From contig CP051232.1 of NCBI GenBank assembly GCA_017792445.1, positions 4,252,001-4,316,000 on the forward strand: a stretch of 64,000 nucleotides of DNA. Direction: 5' to 3'. Origin of the DNA: Maritimibacter sp. (GTDB lineage: Bacteria > Pseudomonadota > Alphaproteobacteria > Rhodobacterales > Rhodobacteraceae). Each line of letters begins with the position of its first letter. Within the stretch, counting starts at the first letter, position 1. Below the pieces are notes generated by a model. That model was not told the origin of the DNA. It saw nothing but the letters and a program-made list of their open reading frames with translations, and made no database searches. The position numbers were made by a program, and so were the translations under genes. Below are positions 32,679-41,111 of the stretch, in pieces.

Positions 32679-33851
32679 TTGGCACGTAGAACCGCAAAAG
32701 CTCTGGAAAAATGGGAAGTCGCAATTGTGAAAGCGATGCTGCAGAAGGACTACGTCCCGCAAGATGTTCATGCATATTTTTCTAGACCAACTCGCTCTGT
32801 GAACCAGGCTCGGATATCTCAAATCAAAGATGGGAAGCTGCACGCTGCTATCAAACCGGCAAGCGACGACGAACTGAACGCTTTTCTGAATGCATGGCCG
32901 GACATAGATCCAGCAACGGGGCTTCACTTGAAGGGCGACGAGTTACTGATCAAGGCTCGGGAAGCGATGATTGCGGCTGTTCATACTTTTAACAGTGCTG
33001 GACTGCATTTCCGTGCAGAACTGTTCATCGTCACAAGCGTCATTGCATGGACGTACCTGATGCACGCCTATTACAAAAGGGAGGGCGTCGATTATCGGAG
33101 CAAACAGGCTGGGGTTGTTAAGACAACAAGACATGGTGCGGAAATGTATTGGGAGCTAGGCCAATGCCTTTCTTACGGCGGGTGTCCGATCGAAAAAGGT
33201 GTCATAGATAACCTCAATTTTTTAACTGAGATCCGGCATGAGATTGAGCACAAGTCCACAGACCGCATTGACGATGCTCTAAGTGCGAAGCTGCAAGCAT
33301 GTTGCATTAACTTCAATGACGCGATCAAAACCCTGTTTGGAAACGAATTTGCGTTGGAAAAACGACTGCCTATAGCGCTTCAATTCGTTACATTCGATGG
33401 AGCGCAGCGGGCCAGTTTAATCGGTCAGGACTTGCCGCCAAATCTAGCGGCTGCGATGGATGACTTCCACAGTAGGTTGACCGATGCAGAGCAAGCAGAC
33501 CCGAAGTTCCGCTATCGCGTTGCCTTTGTACCCAAAGTGGCAGGAAAGGCTTCAAAATCTGATTTAGCTGTTGAGTTTGTCAAACCTGGCACACCCGAGG
33601 CAGAAAATGTAGAGAGAGTGCTACTGAAGGAAACAGAGCGACCCAAATATCGTCCCACAGAAATAGTTGCCAAGGCACAGGCGGCTGGGTTTCCACGGTT
33701 TGCCATCTTCGATCATACGCAGCTCGTTAATCAGCTTGATGCTCGCAATCGAGGAAAAGGCTATGGCGTAGAGATAGCGGGTCAGTGGTATTGGTACGAT
33801 GCTTGGTTTGAGAAGGTTATGGAGAAACTCAATGAGGGATGGCGCCGTTGA
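32679..33851 (+). CDS. DUF3644-like protein with HEPN-type motif, putative defence gene
   Basis: 390 residues from TTG 32679. The N-terminal 60 residues look DNA-binding (KWEVAIVKAMLQKDYVPQDV, then SVNQARISQIKDGK). The middle domain, LLIKAREAMIAAVHTFNSAG followed by HFRAELFIVTSVIAWTYLMH, fits DUF3644. It contains RHEIEH (Arg186-x4-His191), the R-x4-6-H motif of HEPN ribonucleases. The C-terminal region (residues 320-390) has a small domain ending WYWYDAWFEKVMEKL. GC content and codon use are clearly lower than those of all neighbours, so horizontal acquisition is likely. It is a lone gene between lipid-remodelling and acnB genes. HEPN proteins often act in abortive infection or toxin systems; this role is inferred. 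Confidence 0.75.
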   Translation: MARRTAKALEKWEVAIVKAMLQKDYVPQDVHAYFSRPTRSVNQARISQIKDGKLHAAIKPASDDELNAFLNAWPDIDPATGLHLKGDELLIKAREAMIAAVHTFNSAGLHFRAELFIVTSVIAWTYLMHAYYKREGVDYRSKQAGVVKTTRHGAEMYWELGQCLSYGGCPIEKGVIDNLNFLTEIRHEIEHKSTDRIDDALSAKLQACCINFNDAIKTLFGNEFALEKRLPIALQFVTFDGAQRASLIGQDLPPNLAAAMDDFHSRLTDAEQADPKFRYRVAFVPKVAGKASKSDLAVEFVKPGTPEAENVERVLLKETERPKYRPTEIVAKAQAAGFPRFAIFDHTQLVNQLDARNRGKGYGVEIAGQWYWYDAWFEKVMEKLNEGWRR

Positions 33852-33995
33852 CTTACTGCAGCACAGGCGAGCGGATCAGCGGCGAACTTCCGCTCCCCGC
33901 CCTTTTGCACAAACCGCCTCGTCCTCGCCGCAAGAAAAAACCGTTTACCACGCAGGACAACTTCCCCCCAACACCACCACGCACCCCCCCACACC

Positions 33996-34026
33996 AAAAA
34001 AAGCCGCGCCGAGATCCGGCGCGGCC
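33996..34026 (-). terminator. Rho-independent terminator of acnB
   Basis: On the minus strand a GCCGCGCCG / CGGCGCGGC stem with a four-base loop is followed by seven T, 33 bp after the acnB stop. Confidence 0.85.
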
Positions 34027-34058
34027 CTTCCGCTTAACAGCCCTCTAAAGTCACCCCG

Positions 34059-36848
34059 TCAGAAATGCACCGAACGCGCGGTGCCCGGCGCTGTGGTGGG
34101 CGGGGCGAACTTGGTCAGGTCGATGCCCTCGACGGCGGTCTTGTACTCATCCGCGCTCGGCGTGCGGCCAAGGATCGCGGACAGCACCACGACGGGGGTC
34201 GAGGCCAGCAGGGACTCGCCCTTCTTCTCGGCGCTGTCTTCCACCACGCGGCCCTGGAACAGGCGGGTCGAGGTCGCCAAGACGGTGTCGCCCTTCGCGG
34301 CCTTTTCCTGGTTGCCCATGCACAGGTTACAGCCGGGCCGTTCGAGATAGAGAATGTTCTCGTACTCGGTCCGCGCCTGCGCCTTCGGGAAAAGGTCGTC
34401 GAACTCGAAGCCCGAGTACTTCTGAAGGATCTCCCAGTCGCCTTCCTCTTTCAGCTCGTCGATGATGTTGTAGGTCGGCGCGGCCACCACGAGCGGGGCC
34501 TTGAACTCAACCTTGCCGCTGGCTTTCTCAAGGTTCTTGAGCATCTGCGCGACGATCTTCATGTCGCCCTTGTGAACCATGCACGAGCCGACGAAGCCCA
34601 GGTCCACCTTCTTCTCGCCGCCGTAATAGGACACGGGGCGGATGGTGTCGTGGGTATAACGGCGCGACGGGTCGGCGTTGTTCACGTCCGGGTCCGCGAT
34701 CATCGGCTCGTCGATCTTGTCGAGGTCGACAACCACTTCGGCCACGTACTTGGCCGTCGCGTCGGGCGTCAGCGCGGGCTTCTCGCCGGACTTGATCTCG
34801 GCGATGCGCTTGTCGGCCTTGGCGACCAGACCGGCCAGCGTGCCGGCCGCGTTGTCCATGCCCTTGTCGATCATCACCTGGATGCGGTCCTTGGCCAGCT
34901 CCAGCGAGCCGATCAGCGTCTCGTCGTTCGAGATGCAGATCGAGGCCTTGGCTTTCATCTCGGCCGTCCAGTCGGTGAAGGTAAAGGCCTGGTCCGCCAG
35001 CAGCGTGCCGATGTGAACCTCGATCACGCGGCCCTGAAACACGTTGTCTCCGTGCTGTTCCAGCATCTGCTTCTGCGTCGCGTGAACCACGTCGCGGAAG
35101 TCCATGTGCGGCGCCATCTCGCCCTTGAAGGTGACCTTAACGGATTCCGGGATCGGCATGGTCGCCTCGCCCGTGGCCAAAGCCAGCGCCACGGTGCCAG
35201 AGTCGGCGCCGAAGGCCACGCCCTTGGACATGCGGGTGTGGCTGTCGCCGCCCACGATGATGTCCCAGTCGCTGACGGTGATGTCGTTCAGCACCTTGTG
35301 GATCACGTCGGTCATCGCGTGGTAATCCCCCTTGGGGTCCCGCGCGGTGATCAGGCCGAAGGTGTTCATGAAGGACATCAGCTTGGGGATGTTGGCCTGC
35401 GCTTTCTTGTCCCAGACCGACGCGGTGTGGCAGCCCGACTGATACGCGCCGTCGACGCTGGGCGAGATGACCGTGGCGGCCATCGCTTCCAGTTCCTGCG
35501 AGGTCATCAGGCCGGTGGTGTCCTGCGAGCCGACGATGTTCACCTTCACGCGCACGTCGGACCCGGCGTGCAGCACCTTGCCCGGCGTCGCGCCACGGGC
35601 GTTGGCGTTGAAGATCTTCTCGACCGCGGTCAGGCCCTGCCCTTCGTGGCTGACTTCCTTCGACGGCGCGAAGACGGCGGGCGGGGTCACGCCCAGCGTT
35701 TCGGCGGCAAAGGTCTGCAGCATCTTGCCGAAGACCACGGCGTAGGACCCGCCGGCCTTCATGAACTCGACCTTCTGGGGGGTGAAAGCCGACGACACGT
35801 CGGCCAGTTCCTCGCCATCCTCGCTGGTCAGCTTCTTGTTCTTGGTGTCGATCTTCAGCACGGTGCCGGTCTCGACCGAGTATTTCTGGTCGAGGATCGG
35901 GTTGCCCTCGTTGTTCAGGATCGGCTTGCCGTCGGCGTCCAGCTTCTTGACCCAGTTCTTCAGGTCCAGCCCGATGCCGCCGGTCACGCCCACGGTGGTC
36001 AGGAAGATCGGCGAGATGCCGTTGGTGCCCGCGACGACCGGAGCGATGTTGACGAAAGGCACGTAGGGGCTGGCCTTCTTGCCGGTCCACAGCGCCACGT
36101 TGTTAACGCCGGACATCCGCGACGAGCCCACGCCCATCGTGCCCTTCTCGGCGATCAGCATCACGCGCTTGCCGGGGTGCTGCAGCTTCAGCGCCTCGAT
36201 TTCCTTCTGCGCGGCCTCGCTGATCATGCACTTGCCGTGCAGTTCGCGGTCCGAACGCGAGTGCGCCTGGTTGCCCGGCGACAGAAGGTCGGTCGAGATA
36301 TCGCCCTCGGCGGCGATGTAGGTCACGACCTCGACCTCTTCCTCGACCTCGGGCAGCTTGGTGAAGAACTCGGCCTGCACGTAGCTTTCAAGGATTTCTT
36401 TCGCCACCGGGTTGCCCGCCTTGTAGGCGTCGGCCAGCCGGCCGGTGTCGGCCTCGTACAGGAACACTTGCGTCTTCAGAACCTCGGCCGCCTGCGCGGC
36501 GATGCCGGCATCGTCCCCAAGCGCGAGATCCAGCAGAACCTCGACCGAGGGGCCGCCCTTCATGTGCGACAGCAACTCGAACGCGAACGCCTGCGGGATT
36601 TCCGGGACCACGGCCTCGCCGAGGATGATCTTCTTCAGGAAGGCCGCCTTCACGCCCGCGGCGCTCGTGGTGCCGGGCAGCGTGTTGTAGATGAAGAAGT
36701 CCAGCGAGTCCTTGCGGTGCGGGTTGTCCGCATCCTCGATCTGCGTGATCAGTTCGGCGACCAGCGCGCCGTCGTCGATCGGCTTGGGATGCAGCCCCTC
36801 GCCTTTGCGCGTTTCGATTTCCTTCAGGTACTCGGCGTACAAGCTCAT
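34059..36848 (-). CDS. acnB: Bifunctional aconitate hydratase 2 / 2-methylisocitrate dehydratase AcnB
   Basis: 929 residues, the usual AcnB length. Domain order is AcnB: the N-terminal helical HEAT-like domain (SLYAEYLKEIETRKGEGLHP), a swivel domain (residues 170-380, HGKCMISEAAQKEIEALK, KGTMGVGSSRM), then the catalytic [4Fe-4S] domain (DWDIIVGGDSHTRMSKGVAF, VDLGFVGSCMVHKGDMKI, RPGCNLCMGNQE with the cluster cysteines). It isomerises citrate and isocitrate in the TCA cycle and can hydrate 2-methylaconitate. It is monocistronic, with its own promoter, leader hairpin and a strong terminator. Nothing about it is unusual except that the foreign DUF3644 gene sits downstream. Confidence 0.97.
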   Translation of the reverse strand: MSLYAEYLKEIETRKGEGLHPKPIDDGALVAELITQIEDADNPHRKDSLDFFIYNTLPGTTSAAGVKAAFLKKIILGEAVVPEIPQAFAFELLSHMKGGPSVEVLLDLALGDDAGIAAQAAEVLKTQVFLYEADTGRLADAYKAGNPVAKEILESYVQAEFFTKLPEVEEEVEVVTYIAAEGDISTDLLSPGNQAHSRSDRELHGKCMISEAAQKEIEALKLQHPGKRVMLIAEKGTMGVGSSRMSGVNNVALWTGKKASPYVPFVNIAPVVAGTNGISPIFLTTVGVTGGIGLDLKNWVKKLDADGKPILNNEGNPILDQKYSVETGTVLKIDTKNKKLTSEDGEELADVSSAFTPQKVEFMKAGGSYAVVFGKMLQTFAAETLGVTPPAVFAPSKEVSHEGQGLTAVEKIFNANARGATPGKVLHAGSDVRVKVNIVGSQDTTGLMTSQELEAMAATVISPSVDGAYQSGCHTASVWDKKAQANIPKLMSFMNTFGLITARDPKGDYHAMTDVIHKVLNDITVSDWDIIVGGDSHTRMSKGVAFGADSGTVALALATGEATMPIPESVKVTFKGEMAPHMDFRDVVHATQKQMLEQHGDNVFQGRVIEVHIGTLLADQAFTFTDWTAEMKAKASICISNDETLIGSLELAKDRIQVMIDKGMDNAAGTLAGLVAKADKRIAEIKSGEKPALTPDATAKYVAEVVVDLDKIDEPMIADPDVNNADPSRRYTHDTIRPVSYYGGEKKVDLGFVGSCMVHKGDMKIVAQMLKNLEKASGKVEFKAPLVVAAPTYNIIDELKEEGDWEILQKYSGFEFDDLFPKAQARTEYENILYLERPGCNLCMGNQEKAAKGDTVLATSTRLFQGRVVEDSAEKKGESLLASTPVVVLSAILGRTPSADEYKTAVEGIDLTKFAPPTTAPGTARSVHF

Positions 36849-36886
36849 GGCGATCCCTACGATTCAGAGTTGGACTGGGCTGGAGC

Positions 36887-36909
36887 ACCGGACGGCGAAG
36901 GCGTCCGGT
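36887..36909 (-). promoter_or_regulatory. Perfect-arm hairpin in the acnB leader
   Basis: ACCGGACG-N7-CGTCCGGT, 39-61 nt upstream of the acnB start and downstream of the proposed promoter, hence in the mRNA leader. Function unknown. Confidence 0.45.
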
Positions 36910-36936
36910 CTACGGCGGCAAAATTCTGTATGCGGC

Positions 36937-36964
36937 AGTATACCAAACCCGAATCCAAGGCAAG
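36937..36964 (-). promoter_or_regulatory. Possible sigma-70 promoter of acnB
   Basis: On the minus strand CTTGCC, a 16-bp spacer and TATACT (36942-36937), about 90 bp upstream of the start. The -10 match is good, the -35 moderate. Confidence 0.35.
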
Positions 36965-37112
36965 AGACAAGGAAGGCGGTGCCCCTGCGGGATACTGCCG
37001 CAAGTGCCTGCGTGTCGAGGGAAGGCTTCCGAAAAGTCGCGCTTTCGCGCCCTGCCCCGCGCCAGCGCCGCCGCTTTGGCCGTCGGCACGGGGGTTCTGG
37101 CGCGAAACTGAC

Positions 37113-37137
37113 CGCGGGGCGCACCGGACGCCCCGCG
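37113..37137 (-). terminator. Hairpin after dctM
   Basis: CGCGGGGCG-N7-CGCCCCGCG, a nine-base perfect stem six bases after the dctM stop. There is only a short T stretch, so termination may be weak or the hairpin may protect the 3' end. Confidence 0.55.
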
Positions 37138-37142
37138 TGCCG

Positions 37143-38453
37143 CTACATGCGCCCGGTGAACAGAAGAGAAATCGCCGGGAACGCCAGCAGGATGCCCAAC
37201 CGGATCACGTCGGTGATCACGAAGGGCACCACGCCGGTCATGATCTGGCCGATCGACACCCCGCGCGAGGCGCTTTTCACCATGAACAGGTTCATCCCCA
37301 CCGGCGGCGTGATCAGGCCCAGCTCCACTGTCACCACCGCGATGACGCCGAACCAGATCGGGTCGAACCCGTTGGCAAGGATCACCGGGAAGAACACCGG
37401 CACCGTCAGCAGGATCATGGCGAGGCTTTCCATGAAGCAGCCCAGCACGATGTAGAACAGCAGGATCGCGAACAGCACCTGCCACGGGCCGAACCCGCTG
37501 TTGTTCAGGAAATCCACCAGCGCCATCGACAGCTGCGAGGTCGACAGGACGAAGCCGAACACCTCTGCCCCGATCAGGATCAGGAAGATCGAGCCGGTGG
37601 TGCCCACGGTCTCGATACAGGCGGCCAGCAACTCCTTGCGCGGCACCCGCCGCCACAGGGCGAAGACAAGCGCCAGCGCGGCGCCGACGCCGCCCGCCTC
37701 GGTCGGGGTGAAGAAGTTGCCGTAAAGCCCGCCCATCACCAGCCCGAACAGCACGAGCGACGGCGCGAACAGGCGCAGGATGTCCAGCCGGGAGTGGCTT
37801 TCGCCCTCCTCGGCGGCGGCGACCGCCGGGCTGCCCGGCGCGGGCTTCCAGATGCGGGCCATGATCAGGATCGTCACGATGTACAGGACGAAGGCCAGGA
37901 TGCCCGGCAGGATGCCCGCAAGGAACATGGTGCCCACCGACTGTTCGGTGATCAGCGCGTACAGCAGCAAGGCGATGGACGGCGGGATCAGGATGCCCAG
38001 CGTGCCCCCCGCCGCCAGCGAACCGGTCGACAGGCGCGGGTCGTAGCCGTGCGCCTGCATCTCGGGATAGGCCACCCGCGTCATCGTCGAGGCGGTGGCC
38101 AGCGACGATCCCGACACGGTCGAGAAGATGGCGCTTGCCGTCACGCCCGCCGCCGCCAGCCCGCCGGACCAGCCCCGCGTCAGCAGCAGCGCGCCCTTGA
38201 ACAGGTCCGCCGCGACGCCCGACCGCGAGATCAGGTTGCCCATCAGCAAGAACAGCGGCACCAGCGTGTAGGAATAGTTCGTCACCGTCTCGAAGGCGGC
38301 GGTCTTCAGCACGCTCAATGCGGGCGCGACACCGATGATCAGCGAGAAGCCCGCAAAGCCGACGCCGATCATGGCAAGCCCGATGGGCGCGCCAAGGATG
38401 ACCGCCGCGAACATGACCACGATGGACAGGTATCCGATTTCCAAAGGCGCCAT
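37143..38453 (-). CDS. dctM: TRAP transporter large permease DctM
   Basis: 436 residues with about 12 membrane segments; typical TRAP-M motifs are FLLMGNLISRSGVAADLF, GSLAAGGTLGILIPPSIALL and FFTPTEAGGVGAALAL. It forms the channel of a sodium-driven organic-acid importer together with DctQ and the periplasmic DctP. ATG 38453 shares one base with the dctQ TGA (TGATG), so the long upstream open frame inside dctQ is not used. Last gene of dctP-dctQ-dctM. Confidence 0.96.
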   Translation of the reverse strand: MAPLEIGYLSIVVMFAAVILGAPIGLAMIGVGFAGFSLIIGVAPALSVLKTAAFETVTNYSYTLVPLFLLMGNLISRSGVAADLFKGALLLTRGWSGGLAAAGVTASAIFSTVSGSSLATASTMTRVAYPEMQAHGYDPRLSTGSLAAGGTLGILIPPSIALLLYALITEQSVGTMFLAGILPGILAFVLYIVTILIMARIWKPAPGSPAVAAAEEGESHSRLDILRLFAPSLVLFGLVMGGLYGNFFTPTEAGGVGAALALVFALWRRVPRKELLAACIETVGTTGSIFLILIGAEVFGFVLSTSQLSMALVDFLNNSGFGPWQVLFAILLFYIVLGCFMESLAMILLTVPVFFPVILANGFDPIWFGVIAVVTVELGLITPPVGMNLFMVKSASRGVSIGQIMTGVVPFVITDVIRLGILLAFPAISLLFTGRM

Positions 38454-38968
38454 CACAGAAGCTCCACGTGTTCGCCGGTGTTCGTCAGAGCCTCGCGCAG
38501 CGCGACGATGGCAAGGGCGAAGCATTCGATGGAATACAGGCCGTAGATCAGGAACATCGGGATGCGCAGGTCCTGCGTTTCCTCGCCGCGCGAGAAGGTG
38601 GCGTGCGCCTCTTCCCAGAACTGCCAGCCGACAACGACCGCCAGCGCCACGACCCCGAAGAACCAGAACCGCGCGACATAGTTGCGCGCGCGTGTGGGCA
38701 GCCGTCCGACAAGGATGTCGACCGAGATCATGCCCACCTTCATCGACACCGCGATCGCGGCCAGAACGATGATACCCAGCAGGTAGGACACCTGCTCGAT
38801 GGCGCCGGGGATCATGAAGTTCACCGCGGTGCCGGTCATGTCGAACACGGTCCGCGCGACGACGTTGAAGGCGACGATGCCCAGCATGTAGAGCAGCGCG
38901 ATCACCGCGAGGGCGAGGCAGAAGATCTCGACCCACCTGACGATGCGCCCGAGCGCGGAGACAAGCAT
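38453..38968 (-). CDS. dctQ: TRAP transporter small permease DctQ
   Basis: 171 residues with four hydrophobic segments (about 18-40, 63-80, 99-117 and 137-158), matching the DctQ family. It binds DctM in the inner membrane. It is separated from dctP by 74 bp that contain a hairpin, and overlaps dctM by one base. ATG 38968 (MLVSALGRIVRWVE) gives the normal family length. Confidence 0.93.
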   Translation of the reverse strand: MLVSALGRIVRWVEIFCLALAVIALLYMLGIVAFNVVARTVFDMTGTAVNFMIPGAIEQVSYLLGIIVLAAIAVSMKVGMISVDILVGRLPTRARNYVARFWFFGVVALAVVVGWQFWEEAHATFSRGEETQDLRIPMFLIYGLYSIECFALAIVALREALTNTGEHVELL

Positions 38969-38996
38969 GGCTATTCCCGGAAGTTGGCTATGGAAA

Positions 38997-39024
38997 GGAC
39001 CGGAAAGGCGCGCCCTCCCGGTCC
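38997..39024 (-). promoter_or_regulatory. Intercistronic hairpin between dctP and dctQ
   Basis: GGACCGG-N14-CCGGTCC. Hairpins at this place often stabilise the 5' segment or lower expression of the permease genes relative to the abundant binding protein; no U-run follows. Confidence 0.5.
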
Positions 39025-39042
39025 GGGTTGTTCAAAGCGGGA

Positions 39043-40056
39043 TCAGTTCAGTTCCGCTTCGCATTCGCTGACGTAGCCGACGACGGCTTCGTAGGTTTCG
39101 GTGCCCGGCAGGCCCTGCTCGTTGAGGAAGCTGATGTAGCTTTCGGTCGCCGTTTCGGCGGCGGCCTCGAACTTGGCGCGCTCTTCGTCGCTCAGCTCGA
39201 TCACGGTGGATTCCTCGCGCAGGCGGGCCAGAGTGGCGGCGCCGGCCTCGTCATAGCCACGGCCCGCGGTCACGGCCCAGTCCATGCCGCTGTTGGCATC
39301 GACGGCGGCCTTGGCCTCGGGCGACAGCGCTTCGTACTTCGCCTTGTTCATCGTCGAGATGAACGCCAGCGCGTAGAAGCCGAAGATCGTGTGATACTCG
39401 GTCAGTTCATCCAGACGGAAGCTGTCGACGCTTTCCCACGGCAGCATGTAACCGTCGATGGCCCCGCGCTGCAGCGACTCGTAGGTGTTGGGCGCGGGCA
39501 TGCCGACGGGCTCGGCGCCAAGCTCGGTCAGCAGCTCGCCCACCACCTGCGTCGGGCGGCGCAGCTTCAGACCGGCAAGGTCTTCCAGCGTCTCGACCGG
39601 CTTGTCGGCGGTGTGCAGGTGCCCCGGATCGTGGGTGTGGACGAACAGGATGTGGGTGTCGGCGTATTCCTCGTCCAGCGCGCCGGAATCGTACAGCATC
39701 TGGAACGCGCAGGATCCGACCGCGCCGGTGTCGAACAGGCCCGGCAGTTCCATGATCTGGCTCAGCGGGAAGCGGCCAGCCGTATAGCCCGGCACGGTCC
39801 ACGCGATGTCGGCCACGCCGGTCACCGCGTTGTCATAGCCCGCGGCGGCCTTTCCCAGCGTCTGTGCCGGGAACACCTGCACGTCGACAGAGTCCCCACC
39901 GGCCTCTTCCACGGCGGCGGCCCAGTTCTCGAAGATCACTTCGTTCTGCCAGCTGGTCGCCGACATGAAGTGGGCGTAACGCAGCGTGTCCTGCGCGTGC
40001 AGCGGCGCGGTGGACGCAAGCGCGACGGCTCCGGCGAGTGAAAGTTTCTGCCACAT
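39043..40056 (-). CDS. dctP: TRAP transporter substrate-binding protein DctP
   Basis: 337 residues with a Sec signal peptide (MWQKLSLAGAVALASTAPLH, cut after HA). Family motifs include GVADIAWTVPGYTAGRFPLS, LAGLKLRRPTQVVGELLTEL with the carboxylate-binding Arg, and GAIDGYMLPWESVDSFRL. The periplasmic protein captures an organic acid and delivers it to DctQM. It is first in the operon and divergent from an IclR gene, so the IclR protein is the probable regulator. The ligand cannot be named from sequence alone. Confidence 0.95.
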   Translation of the reverse strand: MWQKLSLAGAVALASTAPLHAQDTLRYAHFMSATSWQNEVIFENWAAAVEEAGGDSVDVQVFPAQTLGKAAAGYDNAVTGVADIAWTVPGYTAGRFPLSQIMELPGLFDTGAVGSCAFQMLYDSGALDEEYADTHILFVHTHDPGHLHTADKPVETLEDLAGLKLRRPTQVVGELLTELGAEPVGMPAPNTYESLQRGAIDGYMLPWESVDSFRLDELTEYHTIFGFYALAFISTMNKAKYEALSPEAKAAVDANSGMDWAVTAGRGYDEAGAATLARLREESTVIELSDEERAKFEAAAETATESYISFLNEQGLPGTETYEAVVGYVSECEAELN

Positions 40057-40123
40057 GGGTGCGGGTGTCTCCTTGTCAGATCCGCGGCGCAGACTGGCTG
40101 GACGCGGTGCTTTGTTTTTCAGG

Positions 40124-40140
40124 TGTGCGATAATAGATCA
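40124..40140. promoter_or_regulatory. Candidate IclR operator TGTGCGATAATAGATCA
   Basis: Matches the palindrome at 5465-5481 at 14 of 17 positions. It lies in the divergent dctP/IclR region, 68 bp upstream of dctP. It overlaps a longer imperfect inverted repeat, GCGATAATAG to CTATTGCGC (40127-40157). Confidence 0.5.
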
Positions 40141-40270
40141 AACGGTCGCTATTGCGCCCAAATGTCAACACGTCCCGCATCTTTAGGCCCGGCTTTTCTG
40201 AAAGAACCCTACGGCCCCGGCAAAACATGTGCAGAATGCAGACTGTCCAAGCGGGGGAGTGACGAAAAAA

Positions 40271-41035
40271 GTGGACGTTGAAATATCCAGCCGGGACATC
40301 TCGCTGACCTTCGCGAAGGGCATGACCGTTCTTCAGGCCTTCGGCGAATCCCGCGCGCGCCTCACGCTGGCCGAGATCGCGCGGCTGACCGGTATCGAAC
40401 GCGCCGTAACCCGGCGACTGGTGCTGACCCTTGTGCATCTGGGCTATGTGCGGAAGATCGAGAACCGCTTTTCGCTGACGCCCCGCGTTCTAGTGCTGGG
40501 AAGCGGGTTCCTGCGCGGCAATGAATTCGGCCGCGTGATCCAGCCGCTGATCGAGATGTGCGCCCGCGAGCTTGGCTTCAGCGTGAGCCTCGCCATGCGC
40601 GACGGACAGGAAGCAGTCTATGTCGCCCAGTCTTCGCAGCAGAACGCGCGCTATACCTTCGGGTTCACGCTGGGAAGCCGCCTGCCGATCCTGTCCACCG
40701 CCATCGGCCGGATGCTGATCGCTTGGGGCGATCCGTGCTGGGCGGACGAGATGCTGGAGACGGCGCCGCTTCAGAAGTTCACCCCCGAGACGCTGATGGA
40801 CCGCGACGCCATCGCCCGCTCGGTCGCCGAGATCCGCGCGCAAAGCGTCGCCATCGTCAGCAGCGAGTTCGAGGCGGGCGCGGTCGGCATCGCCGTTCCG
40901 GTCGGTGCGCCCGGCACCGCCGAGGCCGCGCTTGGCATTTCGGAGCCGCTCGCCGCCCTGCCCACGGACCGCCATCGCGCGCTGGCCGAGGTGATGCACG
41001 GCTACGCCCGCCAGATCGCCGAGGCGCTGGACTGA
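40271..41035 (+). CDS. IclR-family transcriptional regulator
   Basis: 254 residues if started at GTG 40271, which has a GGGGGAG site 11 nt upstream; GTG starts at 40229 and 40259 are also in frame. The helix-turn-helix region reads ISLTFAKGMTVLQAFGESRA and LTLAEIARLTGIERAVTRRL; the effector domain has SLAMRDGQEAVYVAQSSQ and LPILSTAIGRMLIAWG. It is very similar in its DNA-binding part to the IclR at 5563, and both genes have the same operator-like sequence upstream. It is divergent from the TRAP operon, its probable target. Confidence 0.92.
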   Translation: MDVEISSRDISLTFAKGMTVLQAFGESRARLTLAEIARLTGIERAVTRRLVLTLVHLGYVRKIENRFSLTPRVLVLGSGFLRGNEFGRVIQPLIEMCARELGFSVSLAMRDGQEAVYVAQSSQQNARYTFGFTLGSRLPILSTAIGRMLIAWGDPCWADEMLETAPLQKFTPETLMDRDAIARSVAEIRAQSVAIVSSEFEAGAVGIAVPVGAPGTAEAALGISEPLAALPTDRHRALAEVMHGYARQIAEALD

Positions 41036-41075
41036 CACCCGCGACCCGACGCCGCGCTGGCAGCGGTCCGGATTG

Positions 41076-41107
41076 AACGACTTAAACAGATGTTTTATAC
41101 AGTCGTT
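41076..41107. promoter_or_regulatory. Nested inverted repeats, candidate TetR operator
   Basis: An outer pair AACGACT (41076-41082) / AGTCGTT (41101-41107) encloses a near-palindrome TTAAACAGATGTTTTA (41082-41097). The array ends 4 bp before the TetR start, the expected place for autorepression of the TetR-exporter operon. Confidence 0.55.
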
Positions 41108-41111
41108 TAAG

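Noticed and set aside
34065-38546. 1,493-codon plus-strand frame opposite acnB and dctM
   Set aside because: It runs antisense to two well-supported genes and its composition is that of a shadow frame.
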